Counted from the first letter of the stretch, positions 18,202 through 28,246 are shown. The stretch is 64,000 nucleotides of DNA from JAHEJN01 sp963787285 (GCA_963787285.1 CAWBCM010000003.1:198595-262594), one strand, 5' to 3'. Made by a program: numbers and translations. The notes: generated by a model not told the origin, from the sequence alone.

Positions 18202-19026
18202 ATGTCGATGACCGAGTGGGCACGACGCGCCGTGCGCGCCGCCGCCGCCGTTGCCGACCGGGTGAAGCCGCCGCCGGCCGGCGTGGTGATCCTCTTGTAC
18301 CACCGCGTCGGGGCGGGCACATCGAGTCGCGTCGACCTGCCCGTGCCGCTCTTTCGCGACCACGTGGCCGAGCTGGCCGACTCCGGCCGCACCATCGGCC
18401 TCGACGTGGCCCTCGACGTGCTGGCCGGCCGCGTCGAGGCGCCCCACCCCCGTCCGGTGGTGGTCACCTTCGACGACGGCACCGGCGACTTCCTCCACAA
18501 CGCAGTGCCGATCCTCGCCGAGCATCAGATCCCGACCACCCTGTACGCGGCGACCCGCTGGATCGAGGAGGAGCGACCGTTCTGGCGCGACGACTCTCCG
18601 GCGTTGTCCTGGGCTGGCCTGGCCGAGGCGGCGGCCAGTGGCGTGGTGACGATCGGCTCGCACACCCACGATCACCTCCTGTTCGACCGGATTGCGCCCG
18701 CCGAGGCCCTCGAGCAGATTCGACGCTCGGTCGGCCTCATCCACGATCGCCTCGGCGTCGACGCCGTCGACTTCTGCTACCCGAAGGCGCTGGCGCCCTC
18801 GGCCGACAACCTCGACCTCGTGAGGGAGCACTTCCGATCGGCCACGCTGGCCGGTGCTCGTCCCAATGTGGCGGCCACCCACGATCCGCACCTGCTGTGG
18901 CGCACACCCGTACAGACCGTCGACGTCGGCGGCTGGTTCACCCGGAAGACCAACGGGGGGCTCGGCCTCGAGGATCGGCTTCGCGATCGCCTCAACCGGG
19001 TGCGATATCGGGATGCCGCCCGGTGA
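18202..19026 (+). CDS. Polysaccharide deacetylase (NodB homology)
   Basis: About 274 residues. VILLYHRVG near residue 30 and the metal-binding motif VVVTFDDGTGDF (Asp-Asp) and IGSHTHDHLLF (H-x3-H) define a carbohydrate esterase 4 fold; DFCYPKALAPS is a later conserved block. ATG at 18202 is chosen because GGAGGG ends 4 nt upstream; ATG at 18190 is also in frame. No clear signal peptide, so it may act on a cytoplasmic lipid-linked sugar. The stop overlaps the GT4 start (GTGA). Confidence 0.85.
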   Translation: MSMTEWARRAVRAAAAVADRVKPPPAGVVILLYHRVGAGTSSRVDLPVPLFRDHVAELADSGRTIGLDVALDVLAGRVEAPHPRPVVVTFDDGTGDFLHNAVPILAEHQIPTTLYAATRWIEEERPFWRDDSPALSWAGLAEAAASGVVTIGSHTHDHLLFDRIAPAEALEQIRRSVGLIHDRLGVDAVDFCYPKALAPSADNLDLVREHFRSATLAGARPNVAATHDPHLLWRTPVQTVDVGGWFTRKTNGGLGLEDRLRDRLNRVRYRDAAR

Positions 19027-20168
19027 GCGACCCGCTCCTGATCCACGTGACGACCACCGACATGAGCCTCGAGCTCCTGCTCGGACCACAGCTGCGAGCG
19101 TTCCAGGCCGCCGGGTACGAGGTCGTGGGGGCGTCGGCACCGGGGCCCTACGCCGATCGGCTGGCGGCGACCGGCATCGAACACGTGGCCCTCCACCACG
19201 CCACCCGGTCGATGGCCCCACACCAGGACGTGGCCGCGATGGTCGAGCTGTACCGCCTGTTCCGGTTTCGCCGCCCGACCATCGTTCACACCCACAATCC
19301 CAAGCCCGGCGTGTACGGGCGCATCGCCGCCCGAGCGGCCCGGGTGCCTGCAGTCGTGAACACCGTGCACGGGTTGTACGCAACACCGGACGACCGATTC
19401 GCCAAGCGGGCCGTGGTGTACACGCTCGAGCGGTTGGCCGCCACGTGCTCCGATGCCGAGCTTCTCCAGAACCCCGAGGACGAACCGGTTCTGCGCAAGC
19501 TCCGGGTACCGGCGGACAAGATCACGATCCTCGGCAACGGCGTCGATCTGCAGCGCTTCGGCCCCGGGTCCGAAACCGACCGCAACGCGGTCCGGGCCGA
19601 GCTCGGAGTGCCCGACGACGCCTTCGTGCTCGGCGCGGTGGGCCGCCTGGTCTGGGAGAAGGGGTATCGCGACGTCTTCGACGCCGCCGCCCTCCTGGCC
19701 GACACCCATCCGAACGTGCACGTCGTGGTGGCTGGCCCCCACGATCCCGACAAGAGCGACGGCATCACCACCGACGAGCTCGAGCGGGCCGGTCGGCGAG
19801 GCCATCTCCACTTCCTCGGAGAGCGGCGGGACGTCGAAGCGCTCTACCACGCGTTCGACGCGTACGTACTCGCCTCCTACCGAGAGGGCTTTCCCCGGTC
19901 GGCGATGGAGGCGGCGGCCAGCGGCCTTCCCGTCGTTGCCACCGACATCCGGGGCTGTCGCCAGGTGGTCCGCAACGGCGTCACCGGCCTGCTGGTGCCG
20001 ACTCACTCCCCCACTGCACTGGCGGCAGCCGTCGCCACCTTGGTCGACGATGTCGCCTCGAGGGCGGCGATGGGTGCGGCCGGCGCGGCCAAGGCCCGGG
20101 CCGAGTTCGATCAGCAGCGGGTGATCGACCTCACCCTTGCGACCTACGAACGTCTCCTCGCTCGCTGA
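19023..20168 (+). CDS. Glycosyltransferase family 4
   Basis: 381 residues, GT-B. VHTHNPKPGVYGRIAARAA and VVNTVHGLYAT mark the acceptor domain. GAVGRLVWEKGYRDVFDAA and the donor E-x7-E region in SYREGFPRSAMEAAASGLP mark the C-terminal domain. GTG at 19023 overlaps the deacetylase stop, so the pair is translationally coupled. Its end overlaps the convergent membrane gene by 38 nt. The pairing suggests glycosyl transfer after or before de-N-acetylation of the same sugar. Confidence 0.88.
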   Translation: MSDPLLIHVTTTDMSLELLLGPQLRAFQAAGYEVVGASAPGPYADRLAATGIEHVALHHATRSMAPHQDVAAMVELYRLFRFRRPTIVHTHNPKPGVYGRIAARAARVPAVVNTVHGLYATPDDRFAKRAVVYTLERLAATCSDAELLQNPEDEPVLRKLRVPADKITILGNGVDLQRFGPGSETDRNAVRAELGVPDDAFVLGAVGRLVWEKGYRDVFDAAALLADTHPNVHVVVAGPHDPDKSDGITTDELERAGRRGHLHFLGERRDVEALYHAFDAYVLASYREGFPRSAMEAAASGLPVVATDIRGCRQVVRNGVTGLLVPTHSPTALAAAVATLVDDVASRAAMGAAGAAKARAEFDQQRVIDLTLATYERLLAR

Positions 20169-20979
20169 GCGGCCGCGACAGGAAAGCAGCGCCGACCAGC
20201 ACGAGCGCACCCGCGAGCGCACCGGCGGCACCGAGCAGCGTGGCGTCGCGCACATCGGTCCGCAGCCCCGCCACCCGGCCGGCGAACACCGCCAGACCGG
20301 CCGCCGTCACCACGACGACCGGCAGCGGGGGCCGCCTCGACCATCGGTCGACCAGGCTCAGCGCCACCAGGAGACCCATTGGCGCCAACACCGCGGCGAG
20401 AGCCGCCGGACGCCCTCGTGCATCGACGGCGCCGGCCCACACGACGAGCGCCCCCGACAACGCCAACCCGAGCCGCGTCGCCGTTCGTCGTCCCACGACG
20501 ACGACGGCGACCACGATGGCGGCCAGGACCCCGCCCACGAAGGCGATCCGTTCGGTGTCGGGCAGCGCGAGGAAACCCCCGACACTGGCAGCCGCCACCA
20601 CCACGACCCACCCATCGACGCGCTCGGTGCCGAGCGGGAACGACAGGGCCGCCACGATGCCGACCGCCCCCAGCGCCACGAGTCGTGTGGAGGCGTCGAG
20701 TGAGAGGGGCAGGCTGGTGGCGAGGGTCGCTATGGCCAGGAAACCACCGAGGAACCGCAACGGCGGATCGGAGGACAACGAGAGCACGAGAACCGCCGCG
20801 CCGGCCAGCGCCAGGCGTCCCGGCGCCAGATCGAGGGCCCAGCCAACGATGAGGGCCAACCCTACGGCGGCGACCAGTGGCCGGCGGAGCGATCGATGCT
20901 GGCTGTGGGCCAGGGCCAGCGCGCCCGCCGCGGTGACGAGGCCCTCGACGGCTTCGACAACGGGATAGTCGTCGATCAT
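20131..20979 (-). CDS. Hypothetical polytopic membrane protein
   Basis: 282 residues that are nearly all hydrophobic, with about eight predicted helices and short basic turns. I do not recognise a family. ATG at 20979 lies 19 nt after the LapA-like stop, so the two may share a transcript. Ala/Leu/Val-rich composition could hide remote similarity to a polymerase or flippase, but no motif supports that. Confidence 0.55.
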   Translation of the reverse strand: MIDDYPVVEAVEGLVTAAGALALAHSQHRSLRRPLVAAVGLALIVGWALDLAPGRLALAGAAVLVLSLSSDPPLRFLGGFLAIATLATSLPLSLDASTRLVALGAVGIVAALSFPLGTERVDGWVVVVAAASVGGFLALPDTERIAFVGGVLAAIVVAVVVVGRRTATRLGLALSGALVVWAGAVDARGRPAALAAVLAPMGLLVALSLVDRWSRRPPLPVVVVTAAGLAVFAGRVAGLRTDVRDATLLGAAGALAGALVLVGAAFLSRPLSERGDVRRSQG

Positions 20980-20998
20980 CGGCGACCGATGGAGCTAC

Positions 20999-21241
20999 TC
21001 AGCGCTTGCGGCTGCGGCGATTGAGGATCCATGCGGCGATGATCGAAACGACCAGCGTCAGACCGACCGTGATGAAGATCAGGAGGAACTTCGGCATCGA
21101 CCAGGTGAACCAGAGGAAGTCGATCTGGGTCTTGTCGGTGTTCTGGGCCACGAACAACAGGAGCGCTCCTGCCGCGATCCCGGCCAACACCAGGCCCACG
21201 CGATGCGTCTTCTCCTCCTCGACGGTGACTTCCTCGGCCAT
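20999..21241 (-). CDS. LapA-domain (DUF1049-like) small membrane protein
   Basis: 80 residues with two membrane helices separated by the characteristic QNTDKTQIDFLWFTWSMP. An acidic N-terminus and a basic RRSRKR tail orient it. GGAGGG lies just before ATG 21241, and an ACCGTA (TACGGT on the minus strand) box lies at 21266-21271. The lipopolysaccharide-assembly role of LapA is known from Gram-negatives; here only membrane location is supported. Confidence 0.75.
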   Translation of the reverse strand: MAEEVTVEEEKTHRVGLVLAGIAAGALLLFVAQNTDKTQIDFLWFTWSMPKFLLIFITVGLTLVVSIIAAWILNRRSRKR

Positions 21242-21279
21242 GGGCCCTCCTTGACGTGGTGCACGACCGTACCGGGACA

Positions 21280-21285
21280 TAGGGT
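21280..21285 (+). promoter_or_regulatory. -10 box TAGGGT for the SRPBCC gene
   Basis: Ends 7 nt before ATG 21293; leaderless spacing. Confidence 0.5.
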
Positions 21286-21292
21286 CGGTGTC

Positions 21293-21754
21293 ATGCACAA
21301 CGATTCCGACAATCGATACGAAGTCTCGGTGAGCCGCACCATTGCCGGCAGCCCGGAGGAGATCTTCGCCATCCTGACCGACACCGAGGGCCACGTCGCC
21401 ATCGACGGCAGCGACAGTGTGAAGGGGACACTCGCTCCCCAGAGACTCGAAATGGGTTCGAGGTTCGGTATGAAGATGCGGGTCGGGGTCCCGTACCGCA
21501 TCAAGAGCACCGTCGTCGAGTACGAACAGGATCGCCTCATCGCCTGGCGGCACTTCGGCAAGCATCGGTGGCGGTATCGGCTCGAGCCGGTCGACGACGG
21601 CACCCTCGTGACCGAGACCTTCGACTGGTCCCAGGCGATCAGTCGCAAGGCCATCGAGCTTATGGGGTACCCGAAGTCGCATCCGGCAGGGATGACGAAA
21701 ACGCTCGAGCGACTGGAGGCCGAGGTCCTGCGCCGCCGCGGCCAGTCGGAATAG
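21293..21754 (+). CDS. SRPBCC (START-like) family protein
   Basis: 153 residues. VSRTIAGSPEEIFAILTDTEGH opens the helix-grip fold, and the middle strand reads YRIKSTVVEYEQDRLIAWRH. The C-terminal long helix ends with the rigid tail. These proteins bind hydrophobic ligands; the ligand is unknown. ATG at 21293 follows a leaderless promoter. DUF427 gene is next after 46 nt. Confidence 0.75.
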   Translation: MHNDSDNRYEVSVSRTIAGSPEEIFAILTDTEGHVAIDGSDSVKGTLAPQRLEMGSRFGMKMRVGVPYRIKSTVVEYEQDRLIAWRHFGKHRWRYRLEPVDDGTLVTETFDWSQAISRKAIELMGYPKSHPAGMTKTLERLEAEVLRRRGQSE

Positions 21755-21800
21755 TCCACCGCCCCGCTCGGTTCACTCCTTCCCCCGACAAGGAGTTGTC

Positions 21801-22082
21801 ATGAAAGCTGTCCTCAATGGTGTCGTGCTGGCCGAGAGCGACTCGACGGTCATGGTCGAAGGCAACCACTACTTCCCGCCGACGTCGATCAATCGCGACT
21901 ATTTCAGCGACACGGATCGCACGTCGGTGTGCCCGTGGAAGGGCACCGCCAGCTACTACACCGTGACCGTCGATGGCCAGGCCCACGACAACGTCGCTTG
22001 GTACTACCCCTCACCCAAGGATGCGGCGGCCGAAATCGCCGGCCACGTTGCCTTCTACCCGCAGGTCACCGTCAGCGACTGA
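21801..22082 (+). CDS. DUF427 domain protein
   Basis: 93 residues covering a complete DUF427 domain: LNGVVLAESDSTVMVEGNHYFP, SVCPWKGTASYYTV and AWYYPSPKDAAAEIAGHVAFY. AAGGAG sits 7 nt before the ATG. The biochemical role of DUF427 is not established. Ends one base before the convergent SDR. Confidence 0.85.
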   Translation: MKAVLNGVVLAESDSTVMVEGNHYFPPTSINRDYFSDTDRTSVCPWKGTASYYTVTVDGQAHDNVAWYYPSPKDAAAEIAGHVAFYPQVTVSD

Positions 22083-22847
22083 TCACTTCGGCTGGAAGCG
22101 GATGCCACCGTCGATGCGGATGATCTCGCCGTTCATGTAGTCGGCGGTGAGCAGGAAGGCGGTCAGCTCGGCGAACTCGCTCGCTTCCCCGAGCCGCTTC
22201 GGGAACAGCACGCTGTTGGACAGACCCTCGATGGCCGCTTCGGGTAGCTCGGCCATGAGCGGCGTGCGAAACAGCCCCGGACAGATCGTGTTGCAGCGCA
22301 CGCCGATGGCCGAGAGGTCGCGGGCAACAGGCAAGGTCATACCCATGATTCCGCCCTTCGAGCTGCTGTAGGCCACCTGGCCGGTCTGGCCCTCGATGCC
22401 TGCGACCGACGAGGTGTTGACGATCGCGCCGCGACCTCCGTACTGGTCGGCCGGTTCGGTCTCCGCCATGGCTCCGGCCGCGATGCGAATGACGTTGAAC
22501 GTGCCGATCAGGTTGATCTCGATCACCGTCTTGTACAAGTCGAGGTCGTGGGGACTGCCGTCGCGGTTGATCGTGCGGGCCACCCGACCGATCCCCGCAC
22601 AGTTCACCACCGACCGCAGCGGACCCAGCTCGGCGGCAGCGGCGACCGCAGCCTCCACGTCGTCGGTCTTGGTGACGTCGGCCCTGACGAACAGCCCACC
22701 GATGGTCGACGCCTTGGCCTTGCCCCGTTCCTCGTTGAGGTCGACGATCACGACCCGCGCCCCTCGGGAGGCCAGTAGGTCGGCGGTGGCGCCACCGAGG
22801 CCCGAGGCCCCACCGGTGACGAGTGCAGAGGTGTCGCTGAGATCCAT
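22083..22847 (-). CDS. Short-chain dehydrogenase (3-hydroxyacyl-CoA dehydrogenase-like)
   Basis: 254 residues. NAD loop TGGASGLGGATA (about 11-22), VNCAGIG, NTSSVAGIEG and the catalytic YSSSKGG (Y-x3-K). The sequence resembles type II 3-hydroxyacyl-CoA dehydrogenases. ATG at 22847 follows TAGCGT by 8 nt. It may work with the acyl-CoA dehydrogenases elsewhere in the window, which is inference. Confidence 0.8.
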   Translation of the reverse strand: MDLSDTSALVTGGASGLGGATADLLASRGARVVIVDLNEERGKAKASTIGGLFVRADVTKTDDVEAAVAAAAELGPLRSVVNCAGIGRVARTINRDGSPHDLDLYKTVIEINLIGTFNVIRIAAGAMAETEPADQYGGRGAIVNTSSVAGIEGQTGQVAYSSSKGGIMGMTLPVARDLSAIGVRCNTICPGLFRTPLMAELPEAAIEGLSNSVLFPKRLGEASEFAELTAFLLTADYMNGEIIRIDGGIRFQPK

Positions 22848-22855
22848 GGCCACCG

Positions 22856-22861
22856 ACGCTA
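22856..22861 (-). promoter_or_regulatory. -10 box TAGCGT for the SDR gene
   Basis: Ends 8 nt before ATG 22847 on the minus strand; leaderless spacing. Confidence 0.5.
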
Positions 22862-22893
22862 CCTGTCCGTCACCGTCCGGGCTCGACGACGGC

Positions 22894-23811
22894 TCATGAG
22901 CTCCTGTCGAACCGCGCCGACACTCGCCGGCCGGCGCTCTTCGCCCAGGAGATGCCCTGGTCGATGCGGCTCGGCACCGCGACCCCGAAAGCCTCGTGGA
23001 GCTCGCCATCGAGAGGAACGCGAGTTCCACTCGTCGCGAGACGTCCCGTGTAGTTGTCTCCCGTCCCGATGATCCACATCGCCGAGGGAATCCCGAGTGG
23101 CGCCAGGGTCATCCCGTGGCGGGCCAGGTGGTCCTCGGTGAGCCGATGCGCACCGAACAGGCTCACGAGGTTGTCGGGGCCAGCCCGCTCCAGGACATCC
23201 GCTCGAGTCAGATCGGCCGACAGATCGTCGGGAAGGGGCAGCCCCTCTGCTCGCAGCACGTGGGTGGAACCATTCTGCAGGTGAAATCGCTCGGTCACCT
23301 CGAAGGCGTGCCGACTGCCGTCGCGGAGCACGAAGCCGCGTTCGGAGAACCAGCCATCGCCGTTGTTGTCGCGAACGAACTCGGCGAGCTCCCGGTGGGC
23401 GAGGTCGTCGGAGTCGACCGGCATCAGGTAGCGAGCACCGCTGTTGCGCGCCGAGACCGCAGCCACCCCGATCTTGGCGCCCTTGTCGGCCCAGAGCTCC
23501 TCCCACGATGGGCGGACCGTGCGAGACGCTGGTCCGAAGGACCCGACGACGATTTCGTTCACGTGAGGGGTGGATCGGATCCGGTCGGGAAGCGGCTCAT
23601 CGGAGACGACGTAGATCTCGAAGGACGGGTTCGTCTGTCGGCGCAGCGAGCTCAGGGTCCGCTCGAGCTGGTCGAGTCGCCGGGACCAGCTTCGGAGGTG
23701 GGACCGATGGGGAAGACTCGTGAGGAAGGCCAGATCGACTGATCCACCGCCTGACATCGGCCGTCCGACTTCCTCCGGTTGACGATCGGGCTTCCCCGAG
23801 GATTCTGCCAC
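22894..23811 (-). CDS. GT-A fold glycosyltransferase, possibly rhamnosyltransferase-like
   Basis: 305 residues. After a 25-residue linker, DLAFLTSLPHRSHLRSW is followed by LERTLSSLRRQTNPSFEIYV, the opening of a GT-A fold, and by the metal-site motif LMPVDSDDLAHREL. No membrane helix. GTG 23811 or ATG 23757 could be the start. It lies apart from the other polysaccharide genes and could act on a glycolipid. Family assignment is tentative. Confidence 0.6.
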   Translation of the reverse strand: MAESSGKPDRQPEEVGRPMSGGGSVDLAFLTSLPHRSHLRSWSRRLDQLERTLSSLRRQTNPSFEIYVVSDEPLPDRIRSTPHVNEIVVGSFGPASRTVRPSWEELWADKGAKIGVAAVSARNSGARYLMPVDSDDLAHRELAEFVRDNNGDGWFSERGFVLRDGSRHAFEVTERFHLQNGSTHVLRAEGLPLPDDLSADLTRADVLERAGPDNLVSLFGAHRLTEDHLARHGMTLAPLGIPSAMWIIGTGDNYTGRLATSGTRVPLDGELHEAFGVAVPSRIDQGISWAKSAGRRVSARFDRSS

Positions 23812-23827
23812 AACCCCACCCGACGAT

Positions 23828-24865
23828 TCAGTCGGGTTCGACGATCCAGACGTCGTCCTCGCCCACCGCCGCCTGTAGTGACGCCAGCACCTTGCCGATC
23901 TCGACGTCGTCGTGATCCCAGACCACGATCGCCTCGTGACTGTTGCGGACGAACCAGGAGTTGCGGCGGCCGAGCGCGCCTCGGGCGGCGCGCTGGTCGG
24001 CCGGGACCTTGGTCTGGAGGGTGATCACCTCCTGGGCGGCGTCAGTCACCTCGGTGAAGCGCCGGCGTGACTCCGGTGGCCACACCGACTGGGGATCGGG
24101 ATAGGGCAGCACGGCGACGAGGGGGACGCCTGCATCGACGGCGGCTTCGGCGGCGATCAGCTCGGCACCGAGGCGTAGACCGCTCAGCACCACCAGATCG
24201 GGGTGCATCTGGGCCTTTGCCGCAATGATCTCACGCAGTCTTTCGCGCAGGCGGTCGTGAGCCCCGATGGCGTCGTAGCCACCCAGCTCACGGGGTCGCA
24301 GGCCCAGCACCACCAGCCGATGGCCCGCCGGCGCCTCGCGGCCGGTCGGATCGCGGGTCATCGACCCGGGCACCCTGGTCGGGCGGTTCGTCTTGTCGGG
24401 TTCGCCGATCTCGGTCGGCGTCTCGGCCCCCGCTCGTGGCTGCTGGGTGTAGGCCGCCTCGACGGCGAGCCGGTCGGCGTAGTCGTTCCACCGGTCGCCG
24501 GCGTGGCCCTTCACCCACTCGAACTCGACGTCGCGGGCGGTTACCGCTTCGATCAGGGGTTCCCAGAGATCGCGGTTGGCCACCGGCTTCTTCTGCGAGT
24601 TGAGCCAACCCCGTTCGCGCCACCCCTTCCACCATTCGTCACGGAAGCAATTCACGACATAGGTCGAGTCGCTCACCACGTGCAGGGGCCCATCGAGGGT
24701 GGTGACGGCGTCGAGAACGGCTTGGAGCTCCATCCGCTGGTTGGTGGTGTCGGCCGCGGGCCCTGCGGCGAAGGGGCCGTCGGGAACGATCCATGCCCAG
24801 CCACCCGGACCGGGGTTTCCGGTGCACGCGCCATCGGTGTAGACGCGTGTTCGGTCACCGGTCAC
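23828..24865 (-). CDS. RNase HI fused to a YpsA/DUF1273-like SLOG domain
   Basis: 345 residues in two parts. Residues 1 to about 145 are RNase HI, with the acidic set in VYTDGACTGNPG, QRMELQAV, VVSDSTYVV and NDYADRLAVEAA. A linker of about 30 residues leads to a Rossmann-like SLOG domain with DLVVLSGLRLGAELIAAEAA and RRNSWFVRNSHEAIVVWDHD. RNase HI removes the RNA strand of hybrids; the SLOG part may bind a nucleotide. The GTG start is divergent from aceE, 23 nt away. Confidence 0.85.
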   Translation of the reverse strand: MTGDRTRVYTDGACTGNPGPGGWAWIVPDGPFAAGPAADTTNQRMELQAVLDAVTTLDGPLHVVSDSTYVVNCFRDEWWKGWRERGWLNSQKKPVANRDLWEPLIEAVTARDVEFEWVKGHAGDRWNDYADRLAVEAAYTQQPRAGAETPTEIGEPDKTNRPTRVPGSMTRDPTGREAPAGHRLVVLGLRPRELGGYDAIGAHDRLRERLREIIAAKAQMHPDLVVLSGLRLGAELIAAEAAVDAGVPLVAVLPYPDPQSVWPPESRRRFTEVTDAAQEVITLQTKVPADQRAARGALGRRNSWFVRNSHEAIVVWDHDDVEIGKVLASLQAAVGEDDVWIVEPD

Positions 24866-24888
24866 CGGGTCATGGTGGCAGAAATACG

Positions 24889-27661
24889 GTGCCGAAGGAG
24901 CACTACCGACGGGTAACTGCGAAACTGGTCGACGTGATCGACCATTTCAGTCATCAACTGCCCGACATCGACCCGAGCGAGACCAAGGAATGGGTCGATT
25001 CGCTCGACGCGTTGGTCGACACCCACGGACCTCTGCGCGCCCGCTACATCATGGCCAAGCTGCTCGAGCGGTCCCAGGAACGCGCCGTCGGCGTGCCGTC
25101 GCTCACCCAGACACCCTACGTCAACACGATCCCGGCCGAAGACCAGCCGTGGTTCCCCGGCGACGAGCACGTCGAACGCCGTATCCGTGCCTTCATCCGC
25201 TGGAACGCCGCGGTCATGGTGATCCGGGCCAACAAGGCGGCCGATGGCATCGGCGGTCATCTGTCGACCTTTGCGTCGTCCGCGTCGCTGTACGAGGTGG
25301 GCTACAACTGGTTCTTCCGAGGCAAGAACAACGGCGCCATCGGCGACTCCGTGTACTTCCAGGGGCATGCCGCACCGGGCGTCTACGCCCGAGCCTTCCT
25401 CGAGGGTCGCTTCGAAGAGGCTCAGCTCAACAACTTCCGGATGGAGGTGGGCGGCAACGGGCTGTCGAGCTATCCGCACCCGCGACTCATGCCCGACTTC
25501 TGGGAGTATCCCACCGTGTCGATGGGACTCGGCCCCATCAACTCGATCTACCACGCCCGGTTCAACCGCTACATGCACGACCGCAAGCTCGACGACACGA
25601 GCGGGTCGAAGATCTGGAGCTTCCTCGGCGACGGCGAGACCGACGAGCCCGAAACCCTCGGCGCCATCTCCCTGGCCGGCCGTTCCCAGCTCGACAACCT
25701 CATCTGGGTCGTGAACTGCAACCTCCAACGACTCGACGGTCCGGTTCGAGGCAACGGCAAGATCATCCAGGAGCTCGAGGGCGTGTTCCGCGGCGCCGGG
25801 TGGAACGTGATCAAGGTGATCTGGGGATCGCGCTGGGACGAGCTGCTCCAGCGAGATGTCGACGGCGTGCTGCTCAATCGGATGAACAACACCATCGACG
25901 GCGAGTACCAGCGCTACGCCACCGAGTCGGGTGGCTACATCCGCGACCACTTCTTCGGGCCCGACCCCCGGCTCCGCAAGCTGGTCGAACATCTGAGCGA
26001 CGACGATCTCAAGAGCCTGCCCCGCGGCGGGCACGACTACCAGAAGATGTACGCGGCGTTCAAGGCGGCGTCGGAGAACGAGGGGTCACCCACGGTCATC
26101 CTCGCCAAGACCGTCAAGGGCTGGACACTCGGAGAGGGCTTCGAGGGTCGCAACTCGACGCATCAGATCAAGAAGATGACCTCCGAGCAGCTGCTCGATC
26201 TCCGGGAACGTCTGCACCTCGAGGACGTGATCCCCGAGAACCAGCTGGGCGACCCGGCCACCGTGCCGTACTACCGGCCGCCGCACGACTCCGCCGAAAT
26301 GCAGTACATGCGCGAGCGTCGCGCCGCCCTCGGTGGCCCGCTGCCCGAACGCAGGATCCGGCCGCGCCGCCCCATGACGCTGCCGGGCGAGTCGGTGTTC
26401 ACCGCCCTCGACAAGGGGTCGAACGGCCGGGAGGTGAGCACCACCATGGCATTCACCTCCATGCTGCGCGACCTGTTGCGCGACGACAAGTTCGGCGACC
26501 GCATCGTGCCCATCGTGCCCGACGAGGCCCGCACCTTCGGTATGGACGCCCTGTTCCGCGAGTTCAAGATCTACGCGCCCACCGGCCAGTTGTACGAGCC
26601 GGTCGATCACGATCTGCTGCTGTCCTACGCCGAGGGCAAGGACGGCCAGATCCTGGAGGAGGGCATCACCGAAGCGGGCTCGATGGCAGGCTGGATCGCC
26701 GCGGCCACGAGCTACGCCAATCTCGGCGTGCCGATGGTCCCGTTCTTCACGTTCTACTCGATGTTCGGATTCCAGCGGGTGGGTGACCTCTGCTGGTCCG
26801 CCGCCGATTCGCGAGCACGGGGTTTCCTCATGGGGGCGACGGCAGGCCGCACGACGCTCATGGGCGAAGGCCTCCAGCATCAAGACGGGCACAGTCTGCT
26901 GCTCGCCTCCACGGTGCCGGCGTGCCAGGCCTACGATGCGGCGTTCGCGTACGAGCTCGGCGCCATCCTGCGCGACGGCATGCACCGCATGTACCCCGAG
27001 TCGGGCCCCGCCGACGGCGAGGACATCTACTACTACGTCGCCATCTACAACGAGAACTACGAGATGCCACCTCGTCCCGACCACGTGCGCGACGAAGACA
27101 TCACGAGTGGCCTGTACAAGTGGCACGACGGCCCCGACGGCGACTTCGCCCATCGGGGCACCATCTTGTTCTCCGGCCCCGCCCACCTCGCGGCGCTGCC
27201 AGGCCCAGGCCGAGCTGGCCGAACGGTGGGACGTCGGAGTCGAGCTGTGGAGCGCAACGTCGTACAAGCTGTTGCGCGAGGAGGCCCTCGGAGCCGCCCG
27301 CCACAACCGCCTCAACCCCGACGAGCCCGAGCAGGTGGCTCAGGTGACCGCCAAGCTCGCCGATTCGCAGGGCCCGGTCGTGGCCGTCAGCGACTTCATG
27401 ACCGCCGTGCCCGACCAGATCTCCCGTTGGGTGCCCCGCACCTACCTCTCCCTCGGCACCGACGGCTACGGCCGCTCCGACACCCGCGAGGCGCTACGCA
27501 CCTTCTTCGAGGTCGACATGCCCCATGTGGTCATCGCCATGCTCACCGGCCTGGCCGACGACGGCGCCATCGACCGGTCTGTCGTGTCCGAGGCCATCGA
27601 GCTCTACGGCGTCGACGTCGAGCGGATCGACCCCTACCTGCACGATCATCACGCCGGTTGA
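24889..27661 (+). CDS. aceE: Pyruvate dehydrogenase E1 component, homodimeric AceE, with one frameshift
   Basis: Oxidatively decarboxylates pyruvate with thiamine diphosphate and passes the acetyl unit to E2. Reads as DIDPSETKEW, WFPGDEHVERRIRAFIRWNA, then the TPP motif GDGETDEPETLGA. Later come the transketolase-like FTFYSMFGFQRVGD and, after the break, TDGYGRSDTREALRTFFEVD. One extra C at about 27199 shifts the frame; with it removed the gene is 923 codons, the family length. GTG 24889 is the likeliest start but uncertain. Confidence 0.85.
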
Positions 27662-27670
27662 GCCCGACCC

Positions 27671-28246
27671 ATGCAGGGCACGCTCCACGTCACCGGTGAC
27701 CCCGACGTCGATCACATTCTGAACAGCGACGGCACAGCGCTGCTGATCGGCATGCTCCTCGATCAGCAGGTGTCGATCGAGTGGGCCTTTCGCGGCCCCT
27801 CGACGCTCGCGGCCCGCCTCGGCCATCTCGACGCAGGCAGGGTGGCCGCCATGAGCGAGGACGAGTTCGTCTCGGTGTGTTGCCAGAAGCCGGCGCTGCA
27901 CCGGTTTCCGGCGGTGATGGGTCGGAGGATCCATGCGCTCTGTCGCGTGGTGGCCGAGACCTACGACGGCGACGGCGAGGCCGTCTGGCGAGGGGTCGAC
28001 GACGCCGGAGCGCTGGCGGAGCGGCTGAAGGCACTCCCCGGGTTCGGCGAGGAGAAGACGGCGATCTTCGTCGCCCTGCTCGCCAAGCGATTCGGTGTCA
28101 CCCCCGCTGGCTGGGAGGACGTAGCGGGTGTGTTCGCCGACGACGTGCCGCGAAGCGTGGCCGATCTCGACTCCGCCCAGGGTGTCCGCGCCCTGCGTGA
28201 GCGACGACACGTGCAGAAGGCCCTCGGCAGGACGAAGGTCGACTAG
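27671..28246 (+). CDS. HhH-GPD-type base-excision repair family protein
   Basis: 191 residues with LIGMLLDQQVSIEWAFRGP, a helical core and the HhH-like KALPGFGEEKTAIFVALLAKRFG. It resembles the actinobacterial HhH-GPD family seen next to housekeeping genes. The usual catalytic lysine/aspartate pair is not obvious, so glycosylase activity is uncertain. Starts 9 nt after aceE. Confidence 0.75.
   Translation: MQGTLHVTGDPDVDHILNSDGTALLIGMLLDQQVSIEWAFRGPSTLAARLGHLDAGRVAAMSEDEFVSVCCQKPALHRFPAVMGRRIHALCRVVAETYDGDGEAVWRGVDDAGALAERLKALPGFGEEKTAIFVALLAKRFGVTPAGWEDVAGVFADDVPRSVADLDSAQGVRALRERRHVQKALGRTKVD

Noticed and set aside
1..24000. Polysaccharide locus as a mobile island
   Set aside because: No integrase, transposase, tRNA junction or direct repeats were seen.
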